DNA from: Shiella aurantiaca
GTDB taxonomy: Bacteria > Bacteroidota > Bacteroidia > Cytophagales > Cyclobacteriaceae
Assembly: GCA_030412945.1 (NCBI GenBank)
Contig: JAUHJS010000006.1
Span: 173,511 to 237,510, forward strand
Direction of reading: 5' to 3'
DNA length: 64,000 nt
The notes beneath the pieces were generated by a model. That model saw nothing but the letters and a program-made list of their open reading frames with translations, did not search any database and was not told where the DNA came from. Positions 49,424-58,815 of this stretch are shown here, in pieces. Numbering within the stretch: the first letter of the stretch is position 1; each line of letters starts with the position of its first letter. Position numbers and translations under genes: made by a program.

Positions 49424-50029
49424 ATGGAACCTGAAAAAATCTACCATATCTATACCCATGCCAATGGCTCGGAAAACCTTTTTCGGAATGAGGAAAACTA
49501 TCGGTATTTCTTACAGCGCTATGCCCATTTTATCAGCCCAGTAGCCTATACTTATGCGTATTGCCTGATGCCTAACCATTTGCATTTTTTGGTAAAAATA
49601 AAAGGCGAGGTTGATCTGCTTGAATTTTTCAAAAGTAAAGTTTCTAATAAAGACCTGACAGGTTTTGAAAACCTGTCAGGTCTTACCGTACGCCAATTCA
49701 GCCACCTACTCAACGCTTACACCAAAGCCTATAATAAACAATACCAAAGAATGGGATCATTATTTGTAAGGGCATTCAAACGCAAAGAAATCAACCACGA
49801 TAGCTACCTGACTAGCGTAATCCACTATATACACGCCAATCCTGTACATCATGGCTTTACCAAAAGTATAGCCGATTGGCCCTGGAGTTCCTACCAAGCC
49901 TATATTCTCGATAAGCCGAGCGCCCTTAAAAGGGAGGCGGTACTCGAATGGTTTGGAGGCCAACATGATTTTATCCGATTTCACCAACAAACGATATCCA
50001 CCAAACTGAAAATGGAAATGGACTTTTAA
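49424..50029 (+). CDS. REP-associated tyrosine transposase (RAYT), Y1/IS200-like
   Basis: 201 residues. The HUH motif is PNHLHFLV (His-Leu-His near residues 52-54) and the catalytic Tyr is probably in the helix AYTKAYNKQYQR near residue 100. Late motifs HYIHANPVHHGF and WPWSSYQAY are typical of the TnpA_REP (DUF1568) family of single-strand nickases that act on REP hairpins. It sits between cas9 and cas1, where no CRISPR function is known for it. A perfect 35-base palindrome lies inside the gene and encodes KDLTGFENLSGL. Confidence 0.9.
   Translation: MEPEKIYHIYTHANGSENLFRNEENYRYFLQRYAHFISPVAYTYAYCLMPNHLHFLVKIKGEVDLLEFFKSKVSNKDLTGFENLSGLTVRQFSHLLNAYTKAYNKQYQRMGSLFVRAFKRKEINHDSYLTSVIHYIHANPVHHGFTKSIADWPWSSYQAYILDKPSALKREAVLEWFGGQHDFIRFHQQTISTKLKMEMDF
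49650..49684. repeat. Perfect 35-base palindrome inside the RAYT coding sequence
   Basis: AAGACCTGACAGGTTTT (49650-49666), one central G, and the exact complement AAAACCTGTCAGGTCTT (49668-49684). It is in-frame, adding about 12 residues (KDLTGFENLSGL) between the HUH motif and the catalytic helix. It resembles a REP hairpin in form. Confidence 0.85.
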
Positions 50030-50076
50030 CACAGCCTCTCCCAAACAACCTAAGGAGGGGTTTAACATCAACAGAT

Positions 50077-51344
<1,268 letters not shown>

Positions 51345-51451
51345 ATCATTATTTAACAGTTCGGTTTTCCCTTTGAGCAGGATTGGGTATTATTTTTCCA
51401 ATCCTAAATTGTTGTGTAATTCTTTGACAATCAGCAACTAGCACACATCGT
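51345..51451. other. Intergenic leader-like region between cas2 and the array
   Basis: 107 AT-rich bases with no gene. A 7-bp inverted repeat GGATTGG...CCAATCC (51380-51404, 11-base loop) is the only clear structure; it may be a terminator or a leader element. The 10-mer CAACTAGCAC near 51435 recurs in the degenerate terminal repeat at the far end of the array. The uniform repeats begin here, so new spacers are probably added at this side. Confidence 0.5.
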
Positions 51452-53500
51452 ACTGTTAATAATCACTCAAAGATCGTTTTTGTAAGCAAATCACAACGGA
51501 TTCATGTTTATGGTGGATTATATTCTACTGTTAATAATCACTCAAAGATCGTTTTTGTAAGCAAATCACAACGAGTAGTTACTACATCATTGTATAACTC
51601 GACTGTTAATAATCACTCAAAGATCGTTTTTGTAAGCAAATCACAACCATTACGCTAGAGGGCGTACAAGGAGCCATACTGTTAATAATCACTCAAAGAT
51701 CGTTTTTGTAAGCAAATCACAACCTTCGCGCCACATACCGGCCCAGCCCAATACTGTTAATAATCACTCAAAGATCGTTTTTGTAAGCAAATCACAACTC
51801 CCACTGTGGAAGCTTTCAGCGTGGTAAAACTGTTAATAATCACTCAAAGATCGTTTTTGTAAGCAAATCACAACCCTAAACGGTATGAAATTAGCCTCAA
51901 TACAACTGTTAATAATCACTCAAAGATCGTTTTTGTAAGCAAATCACAACGGGTATTAAGTTCCTCGAGTGTGTTCAGCTACTGTTAATAATCACTCAAA
52001 GATCGTTTTTGTAAGCAAATCACAACGTAATAGTCTTTTGGGAGTTTCAAGTTTCCACTGTTAATAATCACTCAAAGATCGTTTTTGTAAGCAAATCACA
52101 ACAAGAAGAAATACATTCGCGAAACCGCCACCACTGTTAATAATCACTCAAAGATCGTTTTTGTAAGCAAATCACAACTATTAGCCACTAAGGCCGTACC
52201 GTTCGGGAACTGTTAATAATCACTCAAAGATCGTTTTTGTAAGCAAATCACAACTTGTTTGATATTCTAAAATTAATTATTGGAACTGTTAATAATCACT
52301 CAAAGATCGTTTTTGTAAGCAAATCACAACTTAGTACTATCAATCGAATACATTCTTCGGACTGTTAATAATCACTCAAAGATCGTTTTTGTAAGCAAAT
52401 CACAACTTTCCAGTTAATTTTTTTCATACTCTCTATACTGTTAATAATCACTCAAAGATCGTTTTTGTAAGCAAATCACAACTGTCACACGCAGCCCGTA
52501 CACTCACTACTTACTGTTAATAATCACTCAAAGATCGTTTTTGTAAGCAAATCACAACCACATACCATCGCTTGCTCATATCACCCCCAACTGTTAATAA
52601 TCACTCAAAGATCGTTTTTGTAAGCAAATCACAACTGGACAGTTCCATCCACAGCGACTGCCTCAACTGTTAATAATCACTCAAAGATCGTTTTTGTAAG
52701 CAAATCACAACACTTATTTCATATTTCCAGTTTAGCACCCCACTGTTAATAATCACTCAAAGATCGTTTTTGTAAGCAAATCACAACATCCTAGATAAAG
52801 TGTTATCGCTTACACGTACTGTTAATAATCACTCAAAGATCGTTTTTGTAAGCAAATCACAACTAACTTGCCTAACTCCCTAAGCTTTGCTGTACTGTTA
52901 ATAATCACTCAAAGATCGTTTTTGTAAGCAAATCACAACAGGTGAACAGTTCTTGAATACACTTTTTTACTGTTAATAATCACTCAAAGATCGTTTTTGT
53001 AAGCAAATCACAACAAAACTATTGAGAGAAAACGTTATTTATTAACTGTTAATAATCACTCAAAGATCGTTTTTGTAAGCAAATCACAACCCGAGCACCT
53101 TGAAGCGCACAAAGTAGCGACTGTTAATAATCACTCAAAGATCGTTTTTGTAAGCAAATCACAACAGGAGGAAGAAATGAACGCCAAAATGGAAGACTGT
53201 TAATAATCACTCAAAGATCGTTTTTGTAAGCAAATCACAACAACTATTAAAGCACCTAAAGCCATGAACCTACTGTTAATAATCACTCAAAGATCGTTTT
53301 TGTAAGCAAATCACAACTACCGACTGGTACAATATCGCCAAGACTAAACTGTTAATAATCACTCAAAGATCGTTTTTGTAAGCAAATCACAACTTCTGTC
53401 TGACCGTGCATTATAGTCGTGCGAACTGTTAATAATCACTCAAAGATCGTTTTTGTAAGCAAATCACAACTATAAACCAGTATACAACGGAAGAATTAGT

Positions 53501-53566
53501 ACTGTTAATAATCACTCAAAGATCGTTTTTGCTCCAAAGGAGTCCTGCGGATAAGCAAATCACAAC
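53501..53566 (-). repeat. 66-bp CRISPR repeat with 20-nt insert
   Basis: Repeat 28. The 20 bases CTCCAAAGGAGTCCTGCGGA (53532-53551) sit between TTTTTG and TAAGC of the ordinary repeat; everything else is identical. Repeats 29 and 30, nearer the degenerate end, are again 46 bp. Confidence 0.95.
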
Positions 53567-53748
53567 AAATTCTACTGTAAATACTCTTGAAAAATTACTG
53601 TTAATAATCACTCAAAGATCGTTTTTGTAAGCAAATCACAACCTGAACAACGCCCTTCATTTTCTCAAAGATACTGTTAATAATCACTCAAAGATCGTTT
53701 TTGTAAGCAAATCACAACTAAAAAACTGGCATAACAAATCAAAGCCAA

Positions 53749-53814
53749 ACTGTTAATAATCACTCAAAGATCGTTTTTGCTCCAAAGGAGTCCTGCGGAT
53801 AAGCAAATCACAAC
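53749..53814 (-). repeat. 66-bp CRISPR repeat with 20-nt insert
   Basis: Repeat 31, with the same 20-base insert at the same site as repeat 28. Confidence 0.95.
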
Positions 53815-53845
53815 GTATGGAATGAGTTAATTGAAGACTTGGCAA

Positions 53846-53911
53846 ACTGTTAATAATCACTCAAAGATCGTTTTTGCTCCACAGGAGTCCTGCGGATAAG
53901 CAAATCACAAC
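53846..53911 (-). repeat. 66-bp CRISPR repeat with variant 20-nt insert
   Basis: Repeat 32. The insert is CTCCACAGGAGTCCTGCGGA, one base different from those in repeats 28 and 31. Confidence 0.95.
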
Positions 53912-53941
53912 TACTTCGTAGCTTGATTGAAACACTATAGC

Positions 53942-54007
53942 ACTTTTAATAATCACTCAAACATCTTCTTAACCCCAAAGGAGTCTTGTAGAAACCCAAC
54001 TAGCACC
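53942..54007 (-). repeat. Degenerate terminal CRISPR repeat, 66-bp form
   Basis: Aligns without gaps to the 66-bp repeat: 6 mismatches in the first 31 bases, 4 in the 20-base insert, and 7 in the last 15 (the part that would pair with tracrRNA). It marks the old end of the array. Confidence 0.9.
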
Positions 54008-54112
54008 TAAGCACAAATAAAATAGGCCGAGGAACCTAGCTTAGAGGATTAGCAATCCAATGCCTGAACCAAGGCCATTTAAATATACAAGAAAATAGTT
54101 AGATGTAATTCC

Positions 54113-54577
54113 TTATTCCGACTTAGTCTTCTTGATTCGCTCTTTGCCCTCTGCCGAAATGGCTCGGCTCCGGGTGAGGGTTTTGATGTATTCGGTTTTT
54201 CGGAAGCGGAGGGCACTCCAATCTTCGTCAATGGCGACTTGTCTCACGGGTTCGAGATTATTTTTTCCCAATACGGCCCATCCGGTATCTCTATTAAAGT
54301 CACATGTGTATCTTTTGGATGTTCCTTTAGGGTAGCAAAACCACACAATAGCGTCTCCGTTCAACTTAGCAACAATCTGCGCAATGGCGGTATCGATTTG
54401 CTCTTGCTTCAAGGCAAAGACCATCACAAAATCAATCGATGAAACTTCATTGGCATCTTTCTGAATTTTCGTGAATGAAGCAATACCCGCCAATTCCTTT
54501 TCAAAAGAATCAGGAGCATTCATCACCAGAATGTACTCACTTTCTTTAAAATTCAGTTTTTTGAATAGTGGTGTCAT
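54113..54577 (-). CDS. Conserved protein of unknown function
   Basis: 154 residues with no signal or membrane segment. Noted blocks are MTPLFKKLNFKESEYILVMNAPDSFEKEL, GDAIVWFCYPKGTSKRY, and CDFNRDTGW followed by PVRQVAIDEDWSALRFRKTEYIK. The pattern is that of a conserved bacterial hypothetical protein often 140-160 residues long; I do not recognise a function. It follows trkH by 29 bases on the same strand and lies 105 bases past the array. No link with the CRISPR system is visible. Confidence 0.75.
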   Translation of the reverse strand: MTPLFKKLNFKESEYILVMNAPDSFEKELAGIASFTKIQKDANEVSSIDFVMVFALKQEQIDTAIAQIVAKLNGDAIVWFCYPKGTSKRYTCDFNRDTGWAVLGKNNLEPVRQVAIDEDWSALRFRKTEYIKTLTRSRAISAEGKERIKKTKSE

Positions 54578-54606
54578 AGGACGCTTGTTTACACAAAATA
54601 AAAATC

Positions 54607-56430
54607 CTAGCCCACCATCATATGGGCTTTAGGGTATTGATAGGACTGAGTAGCAACCCGTGTACCCAAAGCAAGCACGAAAGTAAGTGTCCCTACCCTA
54701 CCCAAAAACATAGAAAGAATTATGACATATTTACCCGCCTCCGAAAGGCTGGCGGTAATGCCCGTACTAAGTCCCACCGTACCGAAAGCAGACACCTGCT
54801 CAAATGCCAGCTTCATTACATCGATCGTGGGGTCTGTAATGGTAAGGAAGAATATACACAAAATATTAAGCGAGGCTGCAAAGAAGAATATACTGAGGGC
54901 TTTAAATAGTAATTCTTTGGGTATAAACCGTTTTCCGATTTCGATTTTTTGTTGCCCACGAATGGTCGCCACCACCGAAGCCACGATTAGATATAAAGTA
55001 GATGTTTTGATCCCGCCACCAATAGAGCCTGAGGAAGCCCCTATGAACATCAGAAACATGAGCATAATAAGCGTAGGGGTGCGCAAAGCGGAAATATCTA
55101 CCGTATTAAACCCGGCAGTACGCGCAATCCCCGACTGAAAGAAGCTGGTGATGGTCGCCTCCACAAAATTGAGCGAAGCGAGTGTATTATTATATTCAAG
55201 TAGGTAAAACACAATGGTTCCGAAAGCCAAAAGCCCCGCTGAGGTATACACCGCCACTTGGGTACTGAGTCGCCAGTTTTTCCAAGGGCTATTCATTCGT
55301 GTGCGTAAGGCGCTGGGAGAAAAGATATCTTGAATTACACTAAAGCCAATGCCTCCCAAAATTACAGAACCTACTACTACTAAGTGCATAATATAAGCCC
55401 CACGCACGATGGGTTCATAGAGGCCATTGGTATAGAGACTAAAACCTGCATTGCAGAAGGCCGAAATGGCATGAAATAGCGAGAAATATAGTTTCTGGCC
55501 AATGGAGGTAAATACTACCTCATTGCTCCAGGTTAAGAAAATGCCTATAAAAGTAAGAAACTCAATGAGCAGCGTTATGAAAATAATTTGCTTCAATAAG
55601 GACTTCACGCTGAACAAACTCTCGGTACTCAGGAAATCTTGCAACATCAGCTGCTGTTTCAGCCCTACCCCCTGCTTTAAGAAACTGGCAAAGAAGGAGG
55701 CAAACGAGACAATACCTAATCCACCTAATTGGATAAGAATAAGAATTACTATCTGCCCCTTGGTGGTGAAATAGGTAGCCGTATCCACCACAATCAGCCC
55801 CGTAACACAACAGGCACTTACTGCGGTAAACAAGGCATCGGTAAATCGCATACTTCCGGCTTGCACCGTCATGGTAGGTAGCATGAGCAAAGCGGTACCC
55901 AAAGCGATAAGAAGCAAAAAGCTAATAACAAAGATGGCCGCTGGCTTCACTTTGAAGCTGAATATACTGGCATTGGCCCGTGCTAGCTCATACACTAGGT
56001 ATACTAGCATAAAAATACTGAGCAGGCCTAAGTAAAACTCTTCGTATTGGGTATAACCAAGACTCTCACATAAATAGAGGAGCAGGGCATTATTAAACCA
56101 TACAAACGAAATCAGATTGATAAGCAAAAGCCCGAGCAATACCACCTCGAAGATATGGTTGCGCAGGTATTCTGTTCGCCTAAAAGAATACAAAAGACTT
56201 ACCAGAAAGGTAGCGGCAAAGGTGTATAGCACCACATCTAGGCCATAAAATACTTGCTGCAAGCTCTGCGGACTCAGCGTAAATCCTAAAGCATACCCTA
56301 TCAGGCCAAGAGCCGCAAAAGAAGCCAAAATACGAATCGCTCGTACGGAGTTGAGCACACGTACCTTGCTGTTGTACAGCAGGTTGTTCAACCACTCGAC
56401 AAATGCGTTTTTGGCCTTTTTCAGATTCAT
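54607..56430 (-). CDS. TrkH/KtrB-family potassium uptake protein
   Basis: 607 residues with about twelve membrane segments, more than the usual 480 of TrkH; the first 150 residues are an additional membrane region. The pore-loop pattern appears in FTAVSACCVTGLIVVDTATYFT, FHAISAFCNAGFSLYTNG, IGASSGSIGGGIKTSTL and QVSAFGTVGLSTGIT, with one selectivity Gly each. It moves K+ with a regulatory TrkA/KtrA partner not found here. It overlaps the kinase gene upstream by 4 bases. Confidence 0.9.
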   Translation of the reverse strand: MNLKKAKNAFVEWLNNLLYNSKVRVLNSVRAIRILASFAALGLIGYALGFTLSPQSLQQVFYGLDVVLYTFAATFLVSLLYSFRRTEYLRNHIFEVVLLGLLLINLISFVWFNNALLLYLCESLGYTQYEEFYLGLLSIFMLVYLVYELARANASIFSFKVKPAAIFVISFLLLIALGTALLMLPTMTVQAGSMRFTDALFTAVSACCVTGLIVVDTATYFTTKGQIVILILIQLGGLGIVSFASFFASFLKQGVGLKQQLMLQDFLSTESLFSVKSLLKQIIFITLLIEFLTFIGIFLTWSNEVVFTSIGQKLYFSLFHAISAFCNAGFSLYTNGLYEPIVRGAYIMHLVVVGSVILGGIGFSVIQDIFSPSALRTRMNSPWKNWRLSTQVAVYTSAGLLAFGTIVFYLLEYNNTLASLNFVEATITSFFQSGIARTAGFNTVDISALRTPTLIMLMFLMFIGASSGSIGGGIKTSTLYLIVASVVATIRGQQKIEIGKRFIPKELLFKALSIFFFAASLNILCIFFLTITDPTIDVMKLAFEQVSAFGTVGLSTGITASLSEAGKYVIILSMFLGRVGTLTFVLALGTRVATQSYQYPKAHMMVG

Positions 56431-57428
56431 AGGTATTGATTTAAGGCATGCTTTTGGGCTTCGGCTAGCAAAGCCTGCTTATCGATAGGCACTACACCTA
56501 CCTTTTCACACACCAAGCCTCCACCTAGATTACTAAGTCCGGCTACAAAAGGCGAAGGCAATTTCAAAGCCGTACACAAAGCCGCTATGCTCACCACTGT
56601 ATCGCCCGCTCCGGACACATCGGCAATGTTGCGCACATGAGCGGGCAAATGATGGTGGTCTTTAGCATCTTTTATCAATACGCCTCTTTCGCTGAGGGTC
56701 ACCATCACGGTATCAGCCTGTAGTTCTTGCTGCAAGCGATGGGTGGCCTCCAGCAGGCGAGGAAAATCATCGGCCCCAAATTCTACTTTCAAACCTTCCT
56801 TCAACTCTTTCAAATTGGGTTTGAAGACCGTAGCCTGATTATAGGCGAGGAAATTACGCTTTTTAGGATCTACTACCGTAGGAACGCCCAATTCACGGGC
56901 CTTGGCAATGGTTTGATGGATGATGCTTGGATTTAGCGCACCCTTATCATAATCCTCAAATATCACCACATCGGCCTCTTTCAATAGGTTGATGATATGG
57001 CTCAATAAAGTTTTCTCCTCCAGGGGGCTAAGGTCTTTATCCGTTTCCGAATCGACACGCACCAGCTGCTGTGAGCCTGAGATGACACGCTCCTTTACGG
57101 TAGTCATGCGCTCCTTGCTCTTGATGATGCCATTGCTCGGAATCTGCTGCTTGTGCAACAAATGGAAAAACTCCTCCCCATCCTGATCATCGCCAATGAT
57201 GGAACATAAAATCGGCTGCGCACCCATGGCCTGTACATTGAGCGCCACATTGGCGGCACCGCCCAGTCGTTTTTCTTTTTTGGTAACGCGCACCACGGGC
57301 ACAGGAGCCTCGGGCGAAATGCGCTCCACCTTACCCCACACGTAGGAGTCGATCATGACATCGCCAATGATGAGCACGCGCAGCGGTGAGAAGGCCGCAA
57401 AAATATCGTCAAGAGAAGTAAAAGTCAT
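56427..57428 (-). CDS. PfkB-family carbohydrate kinase, heptose-7-phosphate kinase type (RfaE1/HldE-like)
   Basis: 333 residues from ATG 57428. RVLIIGDVMIDSYVWGKVERISPEAPVPVV and GGAANVALNVQAMGA at the front and DVSGAGDTVVSIAAL at the back (catalytic Asp in GAGDT) match the RfaE domain I kinases that phosphorylate D-glycero-D-manno-heptose 7-phosphate for ADP-heptose. The nucleotidyltransferase domain II is absent, so this is a kinase-only form. The ATG overlaps the stop of the aminotransferase gene by one base. Confidence 0.88.
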   Translation of the reverse strand: MTFTSLDDIFAAFSPLRVLIIGDVMIDSYVWGKVERISPEAPVPVVRVTKKEKRLGGAANVALNVQAMGAQPILCSIIGDDQDGEEFFHLLHKQQIPSNGIIKSKERMTTVKERVISGSQQLVRVDSETDKDLSPLEEKTLLSHIINLLKEADVVIFEDYDKGALNPSIIHQTIAKARELGVPTVVDPKKRNFLAYNQATVFKPNLKELKEGLKVEFGADDFPRLLEATHRLQQELQADTVMVTLSERGVLIKDAKDHHHLPAHVRNIADVSGAGDTVVSIAALCTALKLPSPFVAGLSNLGGGLVCEKVGVVPIDKQALLAEAQKHALNQYL

Positions 57429-58624
57429 TACTGAAGCTTGGGTAAAGATGCTTTGATTCGGGCAAAAGCCTCGCGCAGTTCTTTTTCGGAGGCGGCATAG
57501 GAAAGGCGCACGCAATTAGGCGCGCCAAAAGCGCCCCCTTCTACTAAGGAAACATTGGCCTCATTCAATAGGAACATGCAGAAGTCTTGAGCATTGTTGA
57601 TTTTTTGTCCTTGAAAGCTTTTGCCGAAATAGCTGCTGATTTCGGGGAAGAAATAGAAGGCGCCATCGGGCATGTCGGTTTTGAAGCCGGGCAATTCTTG
57701 CAAAAGTTGGTATACGATTGCCCTGCGCTTGTGGTATTCTTCACTCATGGCACGGGTAGGTGCCAAATCGCCTGTGATGGCGGCAAGAGCCGCGCGCTGA
57801 GCGATGGTGGATATACCGGAGGTGATTTGGCCTTGCATTTTTTCGCAGGCTTTGGCAATGGCTACGGGCGCAGAAATATACCCTACGCGCCAGCCTGTCA
57901 TGGCGAAGCCTTTGGAGAAACCGTTGACCGTAACTACTTGGTTCTGCATTTCGGGAATAGACCCAATGCTGAAATGCTTGCCGCTGAAATTGATATGTTC
58001 GTAGATTTCATCGGCTATCACGGTAATGTGCGGATGCTTTTGGATGACTGCGGCAATGGCCCTCAATTCGGTTTCGGTAAATACCGCGCCTGTAGGGTTG
58101 CAGGGAGATGAATACATCACTACTTTGGTTTTGGCGGTGATGGCTTTCTCTAGCTGCTCGGCCGATGCCTTGAATTTGTTTTCGATGGTGCCTTCAATAA
58201 ATACAGGTGTGCCTTCGGCCAATTTCACAATTTCGGCATAGCTCACCCAGAAAGGAGAAAAGATGATGACCTCATCGCCCGGATCGACTAGGCACATCAT
58301 GGCATTGGCGATGCTTTGCTTGGCGCCAGCAGAAACAACAATATTTTCAGCTTTAGAAGGAATGCCGTTTTCCTTGGTAAGCTTTTGTGCTAGGGCCTCA
58401 CGCAAATCGGGATAACCGGCTACGGGAGGATAGGCGAAATATTTTTCGGAGCTGATGGCCTCATTGGCCGCCTGCTGTATGTGCTTGGGAGTTTTAAAAT
58501 CGGGTTCGCCTAGGCTTAGGCTGATGATGTCTTTGCCTTGGGCTTTGAGCTCACGGGCTTTGGCGGCCATGGCTAGGGTGGCCGATTCGGTCATGGAGCT
58601 GATTCTTTTTGATAGTTGTGCCAT
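57428..58624 (-). CDS. Class I/II pyridoxal-phosphate aminotransferase, aspartate type
   Basis: 398 residues. The PLP lysine lies in VNGFSKGFAMTGWRVGY, with SPCNPTGAV and the Arg of NCVRLSYA as substrate-contact motifs. Similar to the Ib-type aspartate aminotransferases (AspC/AspB). First gene of the aminotransferase-kinase-trkH run; a TATTTTTG box is at 58651-58644. Confidence 0.92.
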   Translation of the reverse strand: MAQLSKRISSMTESATLAMAAKARELKAQGKDIISLSLGEPDFKTPKHIQQAANEAISSEKYFAYPPVAGYPDLREALAQKLTKENGIPSKAENIVVSAGAKQSIANAMMCLVDPGDEVIIFSPFWVSYAEIVKLAEGTPVFIEGTIENKFKASAEQLEKAITAKTKVVMYSSPCNPTGAVFTETELRAIAAVIQKHPHITVIADEIYEHINFSGKHFSIGSIPEMQNQVVTVNGFSKGFAMTGWRVGYISAPVAIAKACEKMQGQITSGISTIAQRAALAAITGDLAPTRAMSEEYHKRRAIVYQLLQELPGFKTDMPDGAFYFFPEISSYFGKSFQGQKINNAQDFCMFLLNEANVSLVEGGAFGAPNCVRLSYAASEKELREAFARIKASLPKLQ

Positions 58625-58689
58625 AGTTTTTTATGAGAAGGCTCAAAAATAGTAAGAAGGGATATGAGATACTAAAGGATTGAAGAAAT

Positions 58690-58815
58690 TTAGGCGCTGT
58701 GTGAGGGATGCGCAGGGCTTGGTGCGAGGAACGAGCACGGGAGCGTAGCGTACCCCGAAGCAGCCCGGCCGCGCGGAGCCGATAGGCGGAGCGCGGACAC
58801 ACCCAAGTGCACTCC
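58690..58815. repeat. GC-rich non-coding element
   Basis: About 125 bases between aspartate aminotransferase and recR, much richer in G+C than the rest of the window. It contains several short inverted segments such as GGCCGCGCGG, CCGAAGCAGCCCGG and GCGGAGCGCGG. No promoter or coding potential is clear. It has the look of an interspersed Bacteroidota intergenic element, but only one copy is in this window. Confidence 0.5.

Larger units (their letters stand above)
51452..54007 (-). CRISPR. Type II-C CRISPR array, 32 repeats plus one degenerate repeat
   Basis: Thirty-two repeats start at 51452, 51527, 51602 and so on to 53846, with a degenerate copy at 53942-54007. The common form is 46 bp, beginning ACTGTTAATAATCAC and ending TAAGCAAATCACAAC on the plus strand; spacers are 29-31 bp. 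The first 27 repeats appear identical. Repeats at 53501, 53749 and 53846 are 66 bp. By comparison with the tracrRNA the crRNA strand is minus (repeat beginning GTTGTGATTTGC), so transcription runs from the degenerate end toward cas2. On that strand each 46-bp repeat has GTTG, 18 bases, GATCTTTG, a promoter-like pair. Confidence 0.97.

Noticed and set aside
51380..51404. Inverted repeat GGATTGG/CCAATCC as a terminator for cas2
   Set aside because: No T-run follows on the plus strand and the 11-base loop is T-rich; kept only as a note on the leader region.
53942..54007. Degenerate sequence as a separate small RNA or second tracrRNA
   Set aside because: It aligns without gaps to the 66-bp repeat and lacks nexus and terminator hairpins; the true tracrRNA is upstream of cas9.
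54113..54577. Possible new CRISPR accessory or anti-CRISPR gene next to the array
   Set aside because: It is on the opposite strand, follows trkH closely, and looks like a widely conserved hypothetical protein; no link to the CRISPR locus is visible.
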